Shown: positions 17,209 through 25,970 of the stretch, piece by piece
Position numbering within the stretch: position 1 is the stretch's first letter
How the letters are laid out: each line of letters opens with the position of its first letter
Source of the DNA: Limiplasma sp036652695
GTDB lineage: Bacteria > Bacillota > Clostridia > Christensenellales > Aristaeellaceae
DNA: 64,000 nt
Assembly: GCA_036652695.1 (NCBI GenBank)
Contig: JAVVVJ010000001.1
Coordinates: 62,001 to 126,000 of the forward strand
Direction of reading: 5' to 3'
Position numbers and translations under genes: made by a program
Notes under the pieces: model-generated
What the model was told of the DNA's origin: nothing
Databases searched by the model: none
Seen by the model: the letters and a program-made list of their open reading frames with translations, nothing else

Positions 17209-19500
17209 ATGAATAAGAAAATCACAGCCCTGGTGCTGGCGTTTATGCTGGTATTCTCGCTGGCCGCGCCTGCGCTGGCAGCGGCGGTAATGTCCTCCAG
17301 CGTCGGCTCCGGTGACAGCGATTGGATTGTCAGCGTTACCGCCGTGAAGGACACGCTCTATCTGCTCTATGGTTCTGGAAAGCTTACCTCCCGCACGCTC
17401 ACGAACGCTGAGGAAACGGAGCTTGGAGAGGCGATCCCCGCCAACCGCTTTAACGATGCCGCGAGCGTTGATGCCGAGGCGGTAACGCTTGACCTGCTCT
17501 TTACCAAGGAAGGTCAGCCCCACGGCCTGTGCTCACTGACGGGCAGCGTATGGAGGCTTCTGGATGACGCGGGGCTGTACGCGCCTCAAAAGCTGCCGGT
17601 GAAGCTTGATACCAGCGCGTGGGCGGTCGCCGATGGAGAGTATACCAATGTCTACACGCCGACCAACCTGTTTTTGCAGGGTCAGTGGCTCTACTACTGC
17701 GGCACAAGCTTCTCCGGATCGCCGAACAGCTTTGCGGGCCGTGTGAACATAGAAACCGGCGCGAAGCAAGCCTTCCAAACCAAGAACATCATCGGCCTTA
17801 CGCCCTATGAGGATGGCAAGCTGATCGCCTATGTTTTTGATTTGGCGGCGCAATATAGCGCGATGACCAGTACCGCCGAGGAGCTTGGCAGCGCTGGCCA
17901 GTACGGCATTTTTGACCCCGAAACCGATACGCTGACCGGCCTTGTGAAGCTCACGACCGATAGCGTGCTGGGCGGGCTTTCCATTTCGGGCTTTTGCTAT
18001 GGCAATGGCTCGCTCTTCTATAGCGACGCAAGCCAGATCAAGGGCGTGGATATCGCTACCGGAGCAAGCCGCGTGAGCGCTTATACAGGCTCGGGCATGT
18101 ACGGCAGTGGCCTGAACAACGCAGGCACTATGTATGTGGAGGGCTATTACATTACCTTTTCCTATGATGGCCTGTCCCTTTACAAGCTGGATAGCGAGAA
18201 CCTCAAAAAAGGCGCGCTTCGCATCTTTGGTGAGTTTGGCACCAATGCGCACAAGAGCTTCATGAAAAACTATCCGGATATTCCCGTGGATGCCAGCGGC
18301 GAGTACACCAATAACGTCGAAAAGCTGACGCAGGCCATGGTGAGCGATACCGATGCTTACGATGTGCTACAGCTTAGCTTGAACATGATGCCTGTGGAAC
18401 GCTTGATCAAGAAGGGCTACTGCGCCGATCTTTCCGGCGATGCGGAAATCGTGGCGCTGCTTCAAAGCATGTATCCGCGGCTTGCTGATGCGGTAACCAA
18501 GGATGGCAAGATCTATGCCGTGCCTGTGGAATGCACGGCCTATACCTACGGGTATAACACAAGGCTCTGGGAGGAGCTGGGTCTTACAGAGGCTGATCTG
18601 CCCAAAAACCTGCTGGAGCTGTACGATTTTGCCGCCAATTGGGTTTATGATTACGGCGAGGATCACCCGGATATCATGCTTTTCGATTACAAGGAGGCGC
18701 GGCAGCTTAGCTACTCGCTGATGGTTACGCAGTACTTTGCCTATACCCAGTGGAAAAATGGAGAAATGCGCTTCGATACCCCGGTGTTCCGCAACCTGCT
18801 GGATGCCTTCATGGGCATTAACTTTGACGACATTGCCAGCGCCGCCAGCGATGTGAATAGCGATGCCTATTATAACGCCTCCGGGGCGCTGTTCACCCTC
18901 TACCAGCCCGTTGGGCAGTTTGCCTACCAAAGCAAGGACATGAAGCCGCTCTACCTGTCCATGAGCGCCGATGATGAACCCTTTATCGCCGCCGCTGTGA
19001 ATGTGCTCATCATCAACCCCAAGACGCAGCGCATGGATGACGCGCTGCTCTACGTGAAAAATTACGTTGCCAACCTTGATAAGAGCGGCGCGAATATCAC
19101 CCTCTTCCCCGATCACAACGATCCCGTACCCGACGGGAACTACCCCAAAAAACACGATGCCCTGCTCAAGGACATCGACGAGATCACGGCGCGCCTTGAA
19201 ACCGTCGATGAGGAGCACAAGGCAGAGCTGAACGAAAACCTCAAAATCCAGAAGGAAAACCTTGCCGAGCTGGAAAAAAACCAGTACACTGTAACTGCCG
19301 AGACGATTGCAAATTTCCGCCAGAACGTGGCGCCCCTGCTCTATGTGCAGCAGCAAAATGTGCTCTATGGCGCTAGCGATAACGTAGCTACCGAGATCAA
19401 CACCATGCTGATGCAGTATCTAGAGGGCGCCGTGACCACCGATCAGCTGATACAAACCCTTGACCAGCGCGTAAAGCTGATGCAGCTTGAGGATCAGTAA
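17209..19500 (+). CDS. Large extracellular solute-binding protein (copy 2), paralogue of copy 1
   Basis: A 763-residue exported protein with the same architecture as copy 1. The signal peptide ends near APALAAA, the propeller-like region covers about 30-325 (VTAVKDTLYLLYGSGKL, YEDGKLIAYVFDL, GNGSLFYSDASQIKGVDI), and the SBP_bac_1 part follows (MVSDTDAYDVLQLSLNMMPV, DGKIYAVPVECTAYTYGYN). A charged helical segment lies near 640-690. Both copies end in almost the same sequence (RVKLM-M/Q-LEDQ), and many segments align without gaps, so they arose by tandem duplication. AAAGGAG precedes the ATG. It lacks a lipobox, unusual for a Gram-positive binding protein, so retention at the membrane needs another explanation. 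Confidence 0.85.
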   Translation: MNKKITALVLAFMLVFSLAAPALAAAVMSSSVGSGDSDWIVSVTAVKDTLYLLYGSGKLTSRTLTNAEETELGEAIPANRFNDAASVDAEAVTLDLLFTKEGQPHGLCSLTGSVWRLLDDAGLYAPQKLPVKLDTSAWAVADGEYTNVYTPTNLFLQGQWLYYCGTSFSGSPNSFAGRVNIETGAKQAFQTKNIIGLTPYEDGKLIAYVFDLAAQYSAMTSTAEELGSAGQYGIFDPETDTLTGLVKLTTDSVLGGLSISGFCYGNGSLFYSDASQIKGVDIATGASRVSAYTGSGMYGSGLNNAGTMYVEGYYITFSYDGLSLYKLDSENLKKGALRIFGEFGTNAHKSFMKNYPDIPVDASGEYTNNVEKLTQAMVSDTDAYDVLQLSLNMMPVERLIKKGYCADLSGDAEIVALLQSMYPRLADAVTKDGKIYAVPVECTAYTYGYNTRLWEELGLTEADLPKNLLELYDFAANWVYDYGEDHPDIMLFDYKEARQLSYSLMVTQYFAYTQWKNGEMRFDTPVFRNLLDAFMGINFDDIASAASDVNSDAYYNASGALFTLYQPVGQFAYQSKDMKPLYLSMSADDEPFIAAAVNVLIINPKTQRMDDALLYVKNYVANLDKSGANITLFPDHNDPVPDGNYPKKHDALLKDIDEITARLETVDEEHKAELNENLKIQKENLAELEKNQYTVTAETIANFRQNVAPLLYVQQQNVLYGASDNVATEINTMLMQYLEGAVTTDQLIQTLDQRVKLMQLEDQ

Positions 19501-19539
19501 CGCTGTGCCCCAACCCATTTGCGGCTTCACCGCTAAAAT

Positions 19540-19588
19540 TTGACTTCATTTTTGAGCCTGCGCATACGCGGGCTCAAAAATGGGTCAA
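19540..19588 (+). promoter_or_regulatory. Stable intercistronic hairpin between binding protein and permease
   Basis: The two arms (TTGAC...ATTTTTGAGCC and GGGCTCAAAAAT...GTCAA) pair over about 20 bp with one bulge. No U-tract follows, so it is more likely an mRNA-stability element or partial attenuator that keeps binding-protein mRNA more abundant than permease mRNA. Confidence 0.6.
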
Positions 19589-19643
19589 GGGGTATTCGCG
19601 GTTCCCCATCTTTGGCGGCAATACCGCTTGCAAAGGAGAACGC

Positions 19644-20495
19644 ATGTTTCATAAAAAGTCCGTTTGGCTGTACCTGCTGCCCGGCATGCTGGGGCTTCTC
19701 GCGTTTTATTTTGTGCCCTTTGTGTGGGGCGTTTGGTTCAGCCTGACCGATGGCACGATCAACAATAGCTTTGTCGGTTTTGATAATTACCTTCGCGTGT
19801 GGCAAAACGAGGTATTCCAGTTGGGGCTGAAAAATACGCTGGAGCTTTCGCTGCTTTGTGCGCCTGTTATTTTTGTGCTATCATTTTTGCTCGCCTCCAT
19901 GCTGCGCAAGCATGTGGCAGGCGATGCGTTTTTCCGCAACGCCCTGCTCATGCCCTACCTGATGCCCTCCAGCGCGATGCTGGTGATTTGGCTGCTCATT
20001 TTTGATTACGGCGGGGTCATCAACCGGCTGCTGGTGGGCGTAGGGCTGGAGCGCGTGTTTTGGCTGGAGGGCAGCGCCCTTCGCGTGCCGATTGTGCTGC
20101 TCTATATATGGAAAAACCTTGGCTTTAGCGTGGTGATCTTCACCGCGGCTCTACAGGCCGTGCCCGAAGCCCTGTACGAATACGCAAGCTTGGAGGGCGC
20201 CGGCTATTTGCGGAGGGAGTTTTCCATCACGCTTCCGCAAATTTTGCCCACCGCTTTTTTGGTGCTGGTGCTCGCCATTGTGAATGCCTTTAAGATCTTC
20301 AAGGAGGTCTATTTCATCGGCGGCGCATACCCGGATGAGAGCATCTATACCTTGCAGCATTATATGAATAATAAGTTCGCGAAGCTGGATTATCAGGATG
20401 TGACCACCGCTGCATATTCGTTTGCGGTGATCGTTATCGCGCTGTTTTTGCTGATGTACACAACCAAATCCGTCCGTCAGGGCGAAACGGCATAG
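19644..20495 (+). CDS. ABC transporter permease, MalF/UgpA type
   Basis: A 283-residue inner-membrane permease with about six membrane helices. The EAA loop that docks on the ATPase is visible as LYEYASLEGAGYLRREFSIT near residue 180. It begins with a short cytoplasmic tail (MFHKKSVWLYLLPGMLG). AAAGGAG precedes the ATG. It pairs with the next gene, 15 bp downstream, as a heterodimeric channel for the substrate brought by the large binding proteins. No ATPase gene is in the cluster; Bacillota often use one shared MsmK/UgpC-type ATPase encoded elsewhere. Confidence 0.93.
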   Translation: MFHKKSVWLYLLPGMLGLLAFYFVPFVWGVWFSLTDGTINNSFVGFDNYLRVWQNEVFQLGLKNTLELSLLCAPVIFVLSFLLASMLRKHVAGDAFFRNALLMPYLMPSSAMLVIWLLIFDYGGVINRLLVGVGLERVFWLEGSALRVPIVLLYIWKNLGFSVVIFTAALQAVPEALYEYASLEGAGYLRREFSITLPQILPTAFLVLVLAIVNAFKIFKEVYFIGGAYPDESIYTLQHYMNNKFAKLDYQDVTTAAYSFAVIVIALFLLMYTTKSVRQGETA

Positions 20496-20510
20496 GAGGG
20501 GGAGAGCTTT

Positions 20511-21425
20511 ATGCAAAAGCCGCAGGCGGTTATGCCGCCCAAGCACAAAAAACACGGCCTTCGCGCCCTCCGCGCCGCTCTTCGCCGGGTGAGACCCTTC
20601 GCGTTTGTATTGCTGAGCTTGATCGCGATTGTGATGCTGATCCCCATCGTGTTTACGTTCCTGTACTCGTTTTTCCCCAAGAGCGAGATTACGGCCTATC
20701 TTGCGGGGCGCAACAACTATGACGCCACCAAATGGATGGATATCCTGTTTTCACCCGCGCAGGTGAGCTTGCGGCAGTACTACACCATCCTCATTGAGGA
20801 GCCGCAGTATTTGAAGCTCTTTTGCAACAGCGCCTTGTACGGCGCGGCGATTTTGTTGGGGCAGGCGTTTGTGATCCCCATGACCGCCTACGCGCTGAGC
20901 CGGTTTGCGTTCCGCGGGCGGGACGCGCTGTTTTTTGTGGTGCTGATGCTGATGCTGCTGCCGTTTCAGGTGACGATGGCGCCAAGCGTGATGACCTTGC
21001 GGGCGTTGGGGCTGCTGAACACGCCGTGGGCAGTGGTTTTGCCGATGATCTTTTCGCCCTTCTACCTGTTTTTGATCCGGCAATTCATGCTGGGCATTCC
21101 CAATGAGATCATCGAGGCGGGGCAGATGGATGGCGCGGGCACGTTCCGCTGCTTTGCCCACGTGATGATTCCCGTATGCCGCCCCATCATCGGCGCGGCG
21201 GCGGCGCTGAGCTTCGCGGACAGCTGGAACATGGTGGAGCAGCCCCTGGTGTACATCAACGACCAGAGCTTGCAGCCGCTTTCGGTGATGTTTAACCAAA
21301 TGAGCACCGAGTCCACGGGTATTGCCTTTGCGGGCGCGGCGCTGTACCTGCTACCCATGCTGCTGGTGTACATCTATTTTCAGGATGATATCCTGCTTGG
21401 CGTACAGCTGAGCGAGCTAAAATAA
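20511..21425 (+). CDS. ABC transporter permease, MalG/UgpE type
   Basis: A 304-residue permease with six predicted helices and the EAA loop EIIEAGQMDGAGTFRCFAHV near residue 203. The N-terminus carries a longer basic cytoplasmic tail (about 35 residues, rich in Arg/Lys) before the first helix. It starts 15 bp after the MalF-type gene behind a strong AGGAGG, so the two are co-translated. Together they make the membrane pore of a sugar importer. Confidence 0.93.
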   Translation: MQKPQAVMPPKHKKHGLRALRAALRRVRPFAFVLLSLIAIVMLIPIVFTFLYSFFPKSEITAYLAGRNNYDATKWMDILFSPAQVSLRQYYTILIEEPQYLKLFCNSALYGAAILLGQAFVIPMTAYALSRFAFRGRDALFFVVLMLMLLPFQVTMAPSVMTLRALGLLNTPWAVVLPMIFSPFYLFLIRQFMLGIPNEIIEAGQMDGAGTFRCFAHVMIPVCRPIIGAAAALSFADSWNMVEQPLVYINDQSLQPLSVMFNQMSTESTGIAFAGAALYLLPMLLVYIYFQDDILLGVQLSELK

Positions 21426-21485
21426 ACCGGGGCAAGCCAAAAGCTTTACGGACCCCGTTTACACAGGGAAAGGGCGGTAGTTACG

Positions 21486-22847
21486 ATGACTAAGAAGGGA
21501 AAGGCACTTCGAGCGCTGCTGGTAATGGCGGTAGCGGTAGCGCTTTGCATGTATTTTTCACGCACCATTCAAACCATCACCACCCCAAAGGTGAAGCTGG
21601 TGCAGTCCACCACGGGGCGTATCGAGCAGAAGCTACAGGTGCAGGCCGTGCCCTACTTCCCCGTAAAAACGGAGGTAAAGCTGAACAAGGCGAAGGATTA
21701 CCCCATCACGGTGGATAAGGTCTACGTGAAGGTGGGGCTTTTTGTGCAGGAAGGGGATACGCTCTTCACCGCCACGATTAACGAGTACCAAACCAAGGAG
21801 GACGAGCTGCTCAAGGTTTACAACGAAAAGGCGCAAGCGCTGATTGATCTGGATATTGCCAACCGCAAAAGCAGCAAGCAGAGCAAGCAAAACGATTTGT
21901 ATACCTTGATGATCGATAAGCAGGATGCGCTTTCCAGCGCCGAAAGCAAAGCGCGCCTTGCCGCCGCAAAGGATGGGATCGACCTTACCTTTAACCAAGC
22001 GCTGTGGGTGGCAAAGGCCGAAAAAGAAAAGGCCAGCCCCGAAACGTTAAGCCTGATCACCGCCGCCGCAACGGCAAAGACGGCGTTTGATACCGCACGC
22101 GCTGATTTTTTTGCGAGCTATGAAAACAAAAAGATCAAGGTGACGGACGCGGTTTTCAAATACATCAAGGATCGCAACAAGCTCGTTAGCGAGATGGAGG
22201 AGCAGGGCAACAAGATGGTGCAGCTTTTGGACGCAAAGCAGATGCTTTCCACCGTTACGGCGTCCAGCGCGGGCTACATCGTGGAGCTGGAGCTTAAAAA
22301 GGGCGACCCCTACGATGGGCAGAAGGCCGCCTACGTTATCGCCAAGAAGGAAGACGCTCCAACCTTGCGCGCGGATGTGACAGACCTCAAAAAGGACGTG
22401 GGCGAGGGCGCGCGCGTGGAGGTCACAGGCGATTATGAAACCTATAAAACCAAGGTAACCAGCGTGATCGATGAAACCGACGGCCGCAAATACGCGGAAA
22501 TCGAGCTCAGCGACGATATTTTGCGCTCGGCGGGCGGCATGAGCCAGCTTTTGCAAAGCGGCGGCGTGCAGGCGAGCATTGTGTTCCGCGCCAAGAAAAA
22601 CGCCACCATTATTCCAGCGTCTGCCCTGCGAAGCACGGGCGATGGCGAATACATCTTCATAACGGAACAAAAATACGGCGGGTTTCTTTCCTCCGGCAAC
22701 CTCACGGCAAAAAAGACCCCCGTTACCGTGATTGACCGCAGTGATACCGCTGTAAGCATTCAGGAAGAATTGAGCTATCAGAGCATTATTGACCGGGCCG
22801 ACCGCACCGTGGAGGATGGTAAGCCCGTGATGGAGTATGTGGAATGA
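21486..22847 (+). CDS. HlyD/MacA-type membrane-fusion protein
   Basis: A 453-residue protein with one N-terminal membrane anchor (about residues 10-28). A barrel/lipoyl half-motif follows (VDKVYVKVGLFVQEGDTLFT), then a long Lys/Glu/Ala-rich coiled-coil region (about 95-255). The second lipoyl half is TASSAGYIVELELKKGDPYD. The C-terminal beta-barrel includes ATIIPASALRSTGDGEYIFI. These are the parts of adaptor proteins of MacAB-type ABC exporters. It overlaps the next gene by 4 nt, so the two proteins are translationally coupled. Finding it 60 bp behind importer permeases is unusual. Confidence 0.85.
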   Translation: MTKKGKALRALLVMAVAVALCMYFSRTIQTITTPKVKLVQSTTGRIEQKLQVQAVPYFPVKTEVKLNKAKDYPITVDKVYVKVGLFVQEGDTLFTATINEYQTKEDELLKVYNEKAQALIDLDIANRKSSKQSKQNDLYTLMIDKQDALSSAESKARLAAAKDGIDLTFNQALWVAKAEKEKASPETLSLITAAATAKTAFDTARADFFASYENKKIKVTDAVFKYIKDRNKLVSEMEEQGNKMVQLLDAKQMLSTVTASSAGYIVELELKKGDPYDGQKAAYVIAKKEDAPTLRADVTDLKKDVGEGARVEVTGDYETYKTKVTSVIDETDGRKYAEIELSDDILRSAGGMSQLLQSGGVQASIVFRAKKNATIIPASALRSTGDGEYIFITEQKYGGFLSSGNLTAKKTPVTVIDRSDTAVSIQEELSYQSIIDRADRTVEDGKPVMEYVE

Positions 22848-24142
22848 GCAAGCTATGGGCAATGCTGAAAACCCAAAAGGGTCTGCTACTTTTGCTGCTC
22901 TGCGCGTTTTGCGTGCTTGCCTACGCGTTTGTGCAGACGGAGCAAGTGGACGCGCATTTTCAGCGCGTGTTTCTGCCACCGGAGCAAGTCACCAAGACCG
23001 GCGCGCAGGGCGCCTCGCCGGACGTTACGGAATTAGGCGGCGCTACAAGCGGCGATACGGGGCGCACGAACGGTGCTTCGGTTGATAACAGCGGCTTGCG
23101 CGAGCTGCGCAAGTCCGCCAAGGAGATAACCGATACGCTGGCTGGCGCATGCGAGAGCTGCGCGCTCTACGCGGTGGCGCAGCCAGCGAGCATCTCCGTG
23201 GAGGATGGCGAAAGCCTAAGCGCAAGGCTGGTAGGCATGGAAGAAAGCTATTATGGCGTGCGGAGCTTTTCGCTGAGCGTGGGGCGGATTTTGTACCCGG
23301 AGGAATTCCGCAATGGCACACGCGTGGTTATTTTAAGCGAGCAGCTTGCCGTGGCGCTGTTCCGCTACGCGGAGCCGTTGGAACGCGAGGTGCTGATCGC
23401 GGGCGAGAAATACCGCGTTGTGGGCATCGACAAGCGCGGCAAGCGCATGGGCGATGAGCTGAATTATGCCGCGTATATCCCCTATCAGGCAATGGAAAAA
23501 TCCAATCTTGAGCTGACCACCATGGTGTATGAGGGAATCCCGGTAAAGGGCGCGGGCGGCTGGAGCGCCTTTCAGAGCGCGGCGGCGCGGCTGGGCAAAA
23601 CCGGCACCACCATCAGCCTGAGCAAGGAGAGCATGAACGCCACCATGCCCGCGCGGCTTTTAGGCATTGCCTGCGGCATCGCGCTGGGGCTGTTCCTGAT
23701 TGGGCAGCTGAACCAAGTTTTTACACGCCTGATGGCGCAGATACGGCGGCGGCTGGTTGATACCTACGCCGTAAAGCTGATTTGGTGGGGGCTTGGGCGC
23801 GGGCTGTTGCTTGCCCTAGGCTATGCGGCATGCGCCTTGGTGCTCGCGCAGCTCTTCATTTGGCTGGTAGACCCCGTTTATACCTTCCCGGAGTGGGTGC
23901 CCGCCATCTTGGTAGAGCCAAAGGATATCCAAACCGCCTTCTGGAACGTGTGGCAGACCCCCGCGACTGCCATTGAGCTGCGCACGCCGGAGCTGCTGCG
24001 CCTGCGCTTTTACCGGGAGCTAACGGGCTGGGCAAGCGGCGTTTCCGCGTTGCTGATTGGTGCGCTCTGGGGCAAGGTGACCCATCGCGCCAAAAAGAAG
24101 CGCGTTGCGGAAACGGAGGAGCAAGCGCCCAAGGAGAAGTAG
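22844..24142 (+). CDS. MacB/FtsX-type ABC transporter permease-like protein
   Basis: A 432-residue protein with an N-terminal helix (about 10-30), then a soluble extracellular region, then three helices (about 265-290, 305-340 and 385-410). The soluble region matches the periplasmic core of MacB permeases: SVGRILYPEEFRNGTRVVIL followed by SEQLAVALF and later EKYRVVGI. This is the four-helix MacB/FtsX topology. The ATG lies inside the stop of the membrane-fusion gene (ATGA overlap). No ATP-binding protein is encoded before or after it; the next gene is on the opposite strand 5 bp downstream. Mechanotransmission from an ATPase encoded elsewhere is possible but unproven. Confidence 0.75.
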   Translation: MSKLWAMLKTQKGLLLLLLCAFCVLAYAFVQTEQVDAHFQRVFLPPEQVTKTGAQGASPDVTELGGATSGDTGRTNGASVDNSGLRELRKSAKEITDTLAGACESCALYAVAQPASISVEDGESLSARLVGMEESYYGVRSFSLSVGRILYPEEFRNGTRVVILSEQLAVALFRYAEPLEREVLIAGEKYRVVGIDKRGKRMGDELNYAAYIPYQAMEKSNLELTTMVYEGIPVKGAGGWSAFQSAAARLGKTGTTISLSKESMNATMPARLLGIACGIALGLFLIGQLNQVFTRLMAQIRRRLVDTYAVKLIWWGLGRGLLLALGYAACALVLAQLFIWLVDPVYTFPEWVPAILVEPKDIQTAFWNVWQTPATAIELRTPELLRLRFYRELTGWASGVSALLIGALWGKVTHRAKKKRVAETEEQAPKEK

Positions 24143-24147
24143 CAAGC

Positions 24148-24657
24148 TCATGTGCTGATCCCTTCAGGGACGCATACATAGTAACCGCCTAGGTGAAGCT
24201 CATCGCTTATAAAGGAGCACAGGAAGCTGGCATGGTCGCGGGAAAGCTCGAAGTTCTCGCTGCCGAAGTCATCGAAGAAGCGCGGGAAGCCATCCCTGTT
24301 TTTTGGAAGCGCAACAACGCGCACAAGCTCCGCGCGCTGCCATAGCAGCAGCAGCGCGACCGGCTCGTGCGCTTCTTTTGTATAGCGCTGATCATACCCA
24401 AAGAGCAGCCGCTGTTCCCAGCGCGCCAAGGCCTCGGGCGAGGCGGCAAACTGCGCCACATCCCACTGCTGGGGAAAAACCTCGGGCAGGCGGAAGCTTG
24501 CGCCATCCCGCAGATGGCGAAGGAACGCGCCCGCGCCTTGATAGACGGGATCAATATCCGGGCGGCGCATGGCGGCAGAGCCAAACCAAAGAATGCCCCC
24601 TGCCGCCAATACGGCGGCGCAGAGGAGGCAGAGCATGGGCGTGAGCTTCTTGAGCAT
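24148..24657 (-). CDS. Uncharacterised single-pass membrane protein
   Basis: A 169-residue protein I do not recognise. It has one N-terminal hydrophobic segment (MLCLLCAAVLAAGGILWFG) and then an extracytoplasmic domain of about 135 residues rich in aromatic and charged residues (QRLLFGYDQRYTKEAHEP, FPRFFDDFGSENF). No catalytic motif is apparent. The ATG at 24657 is 12 nt from AAAGGA; an in-frame TTG at 24663 has closer spacing. It follows the metallophosphoesterase gene by 37 bp and is probably co-transcribed with it. It ends tail-to-tail with the MacB-like gene. Confidence 0.65.
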   Translation of the reverse strand: MLKKLTPMLCLLCAAVLAAGGILWFGSAAMRRPDIDPVYQGAGAFLRHLRDGASFRLPEVFPQQWDVAQFAASPEALARWEQRLLFGYDQRYTKEAHEPVALLLLWQRAELVRVVALPKNRDGFPRFFDDFGSENFELSRDHASFLCSFISDELHLGGYYVCVPEGIST

Positions 24658-24694
24658 GCGCAATCGGCATCCTTTCCCTTCCACCCCGCGCGGG

Positions 24695-25777
24695 CTAATT
24701 CAGCCGCGCGGTAACGGTGAGCAGCGTAACGGCGGGAGCGTTGAAGAGCCGCCCGCTCATGGGGTAATAATCGCTTGCCCCAATGCCGGGCGAAATATAC
24801 TGGTTGACGCTGTTCACACGCTGCATGCCGATGATGCCGTCATCTGGTGGAAACCAGCCGATATCGGGCACATAGATGGCTCCGCTGCCCGGTAAGCGCC
24901 ATTGACCGCCGCAGTAATGCCCCGCCAGCAGGAGGCTGATGTTGCGGAAGTTGAAAACAATTTTAGGGTCGGACCATTCAATGCTGGTGCGCACATACGC
25001 CGCGGTGAGGGGCGCGTGCGTGACGGCAATTTGCAGATCGCTGCTCAGCATGGTTTTGAGCGCTGCCACCGTGCGCTCCAGCACCTCCACGCGGTAGCAT
25101 ACAGCCCGGTAGCTCGCGCCGCCCTCGGCCTCGTACTGCGTGCCTTGCGCCTCCATCTGCTGGCGCTGCGCCTGCAAGGCGCTCAGCATGCCTGCCGCGT
25201 CCACGTCATAGAGGTATTCGGGCACAAACCAAACCGTTTTTTTGCCCACCGGCTGGGCGATTGGCTCGTCCAAATAGAGCGCGCCCTGCTTTTGCGCGGC
25301 GAGCACCCAATCGGCCAGCACCTCCGGCGTGCCGCGCGCGGTGCTCAACACGGGCGCGGGGTCATCGTCACCGGCGATAAAGTAAATCGGCGCGGTGGCG
25401 TTGATTTGTGAAAGCGTGTGGATGAGCGTAAGCATCGGCTCGTAATTCCCGCTCTTGCCTACCAGATCACCGCTTAACACCACGGCGTTGAATTTTTTGC
25501 CATAGAGCAGGTCGCGCCAAAGCGTGAAGTCGTTGCCGAGCTGGGAGGCGTGCAGATCGCTGATATGCAGCACGGTAAAGCCTTCAAAGGCTTTATCCAG
25601 CGACATGACGGATACTTTTTGCGAAAGCAGATCCACACGCTCGTTTGTCGCGTGGTTGACAAGAATGGCCAACAGCCCAACCGCCAGCACCACCGCACAC
25701 AGGATGGCAAAGCAGCCAAGCCCACCGCCGCGCTGCCGTTCCGGGGCGAAAATATAGTCGCTTTTCCGTTTGCCCAA
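24695..25777 (-). CDS. Membrane-anchored metallophosphoesterase
   Basis: A 360-residue protein with a cytoplasmic tail, one membrane helix (about 30-50) and an extracytoplasmic calcineurin-like phosphoesterase domain. The family motifs are visible: LHISDLHAS (D-x-H), VVLSGDLVGKSGNYEP (GD-x2-G), FIAGDDDPAP in place of the usual GNHD, VTHAPL and LLAGHYCGGQW. The GDDDP variant replaces the expected asparagine-histidine pair, which may alter metal binding. The start is a TTG at 25777 with GGGGG 8 nt upstream; there is no suitable ATG. The promoter is at 25807-25835. Members of this group hydrolyse phosphodiesters or phospholipid-linked substrates; the substrate here is unknown. Confidence 0.82.
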   Translation of the reverse strand: MGKRKSDYIFAPERQRGGGLGCFAILCAVVLAVGLLAILVNHATNERVDLLSQKVSVMSLDKAFEGFTVLHISDLHASQLGNDFTLWRDLLYGKKFNAVVLSGDLVGKSGNYEPMLTLIHTLSQINATAPIYFIAGDDDPAPVLSTARGTPEVLADWVLAAQKQGALYLDEPIAQPVGKKTVWFVPEYLYDVDAAGMLSALQAQRQQMEAQGTQYEAEGGASYRAVCYRVEVLERTVAALKTMLSSDLQIAVTHAPLTAAYVRTSIEWSDPKIVFNFRNISLLLAGHYCGGQWRLPGSGAIYVPDIGWFPPDDGIIGMQRVNSVNQYISPGIGASDYYPMSGRLFNAPAVTLLTVTARLN

Positions 25778-25806
25778 CTGTATCGCCCCCTTTGTTTTTC
25801 GCTTCA

Positions 25807-25835
25807 ATCATAGGGGAGTGGCATAGGCAAGTCAA
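25807..25835 (-). promoter_or_regulatory. sigma-A promoter of the metallophosphoesterase gene
   Basis: TTGACT (25835-25830), 17-bp spacer, TATGAT (25812-25807) on the minus strand. It leaves a leader of only about 20-25 nt, supporting the TTG start at 25777. Confidence 0.78.
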
Positions 25836-25898
25836 TGGCTTTTTTCGAAGCAAAGCAGCACTTTTTGCACGTTCTAGGCCAAAAAAAGAGGGAAAGCG

Positions 25899-25927
25899 TT
25901 GTGCAGCCCCGCAAATGTTTTTACATA
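25899..25927 (+). promoter_or_regulatory. Promoter of the YdcF-like gene
   Basis: TTGTGC, 17-bp spacer, TACATA (25922-25927), 44 bp before the ATG. Confidence 0.55.
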
Positions 25928-25970
25928 TATTACGAGCTGTATTTTGATGGATTGCAAAGGAGAAAGAACC

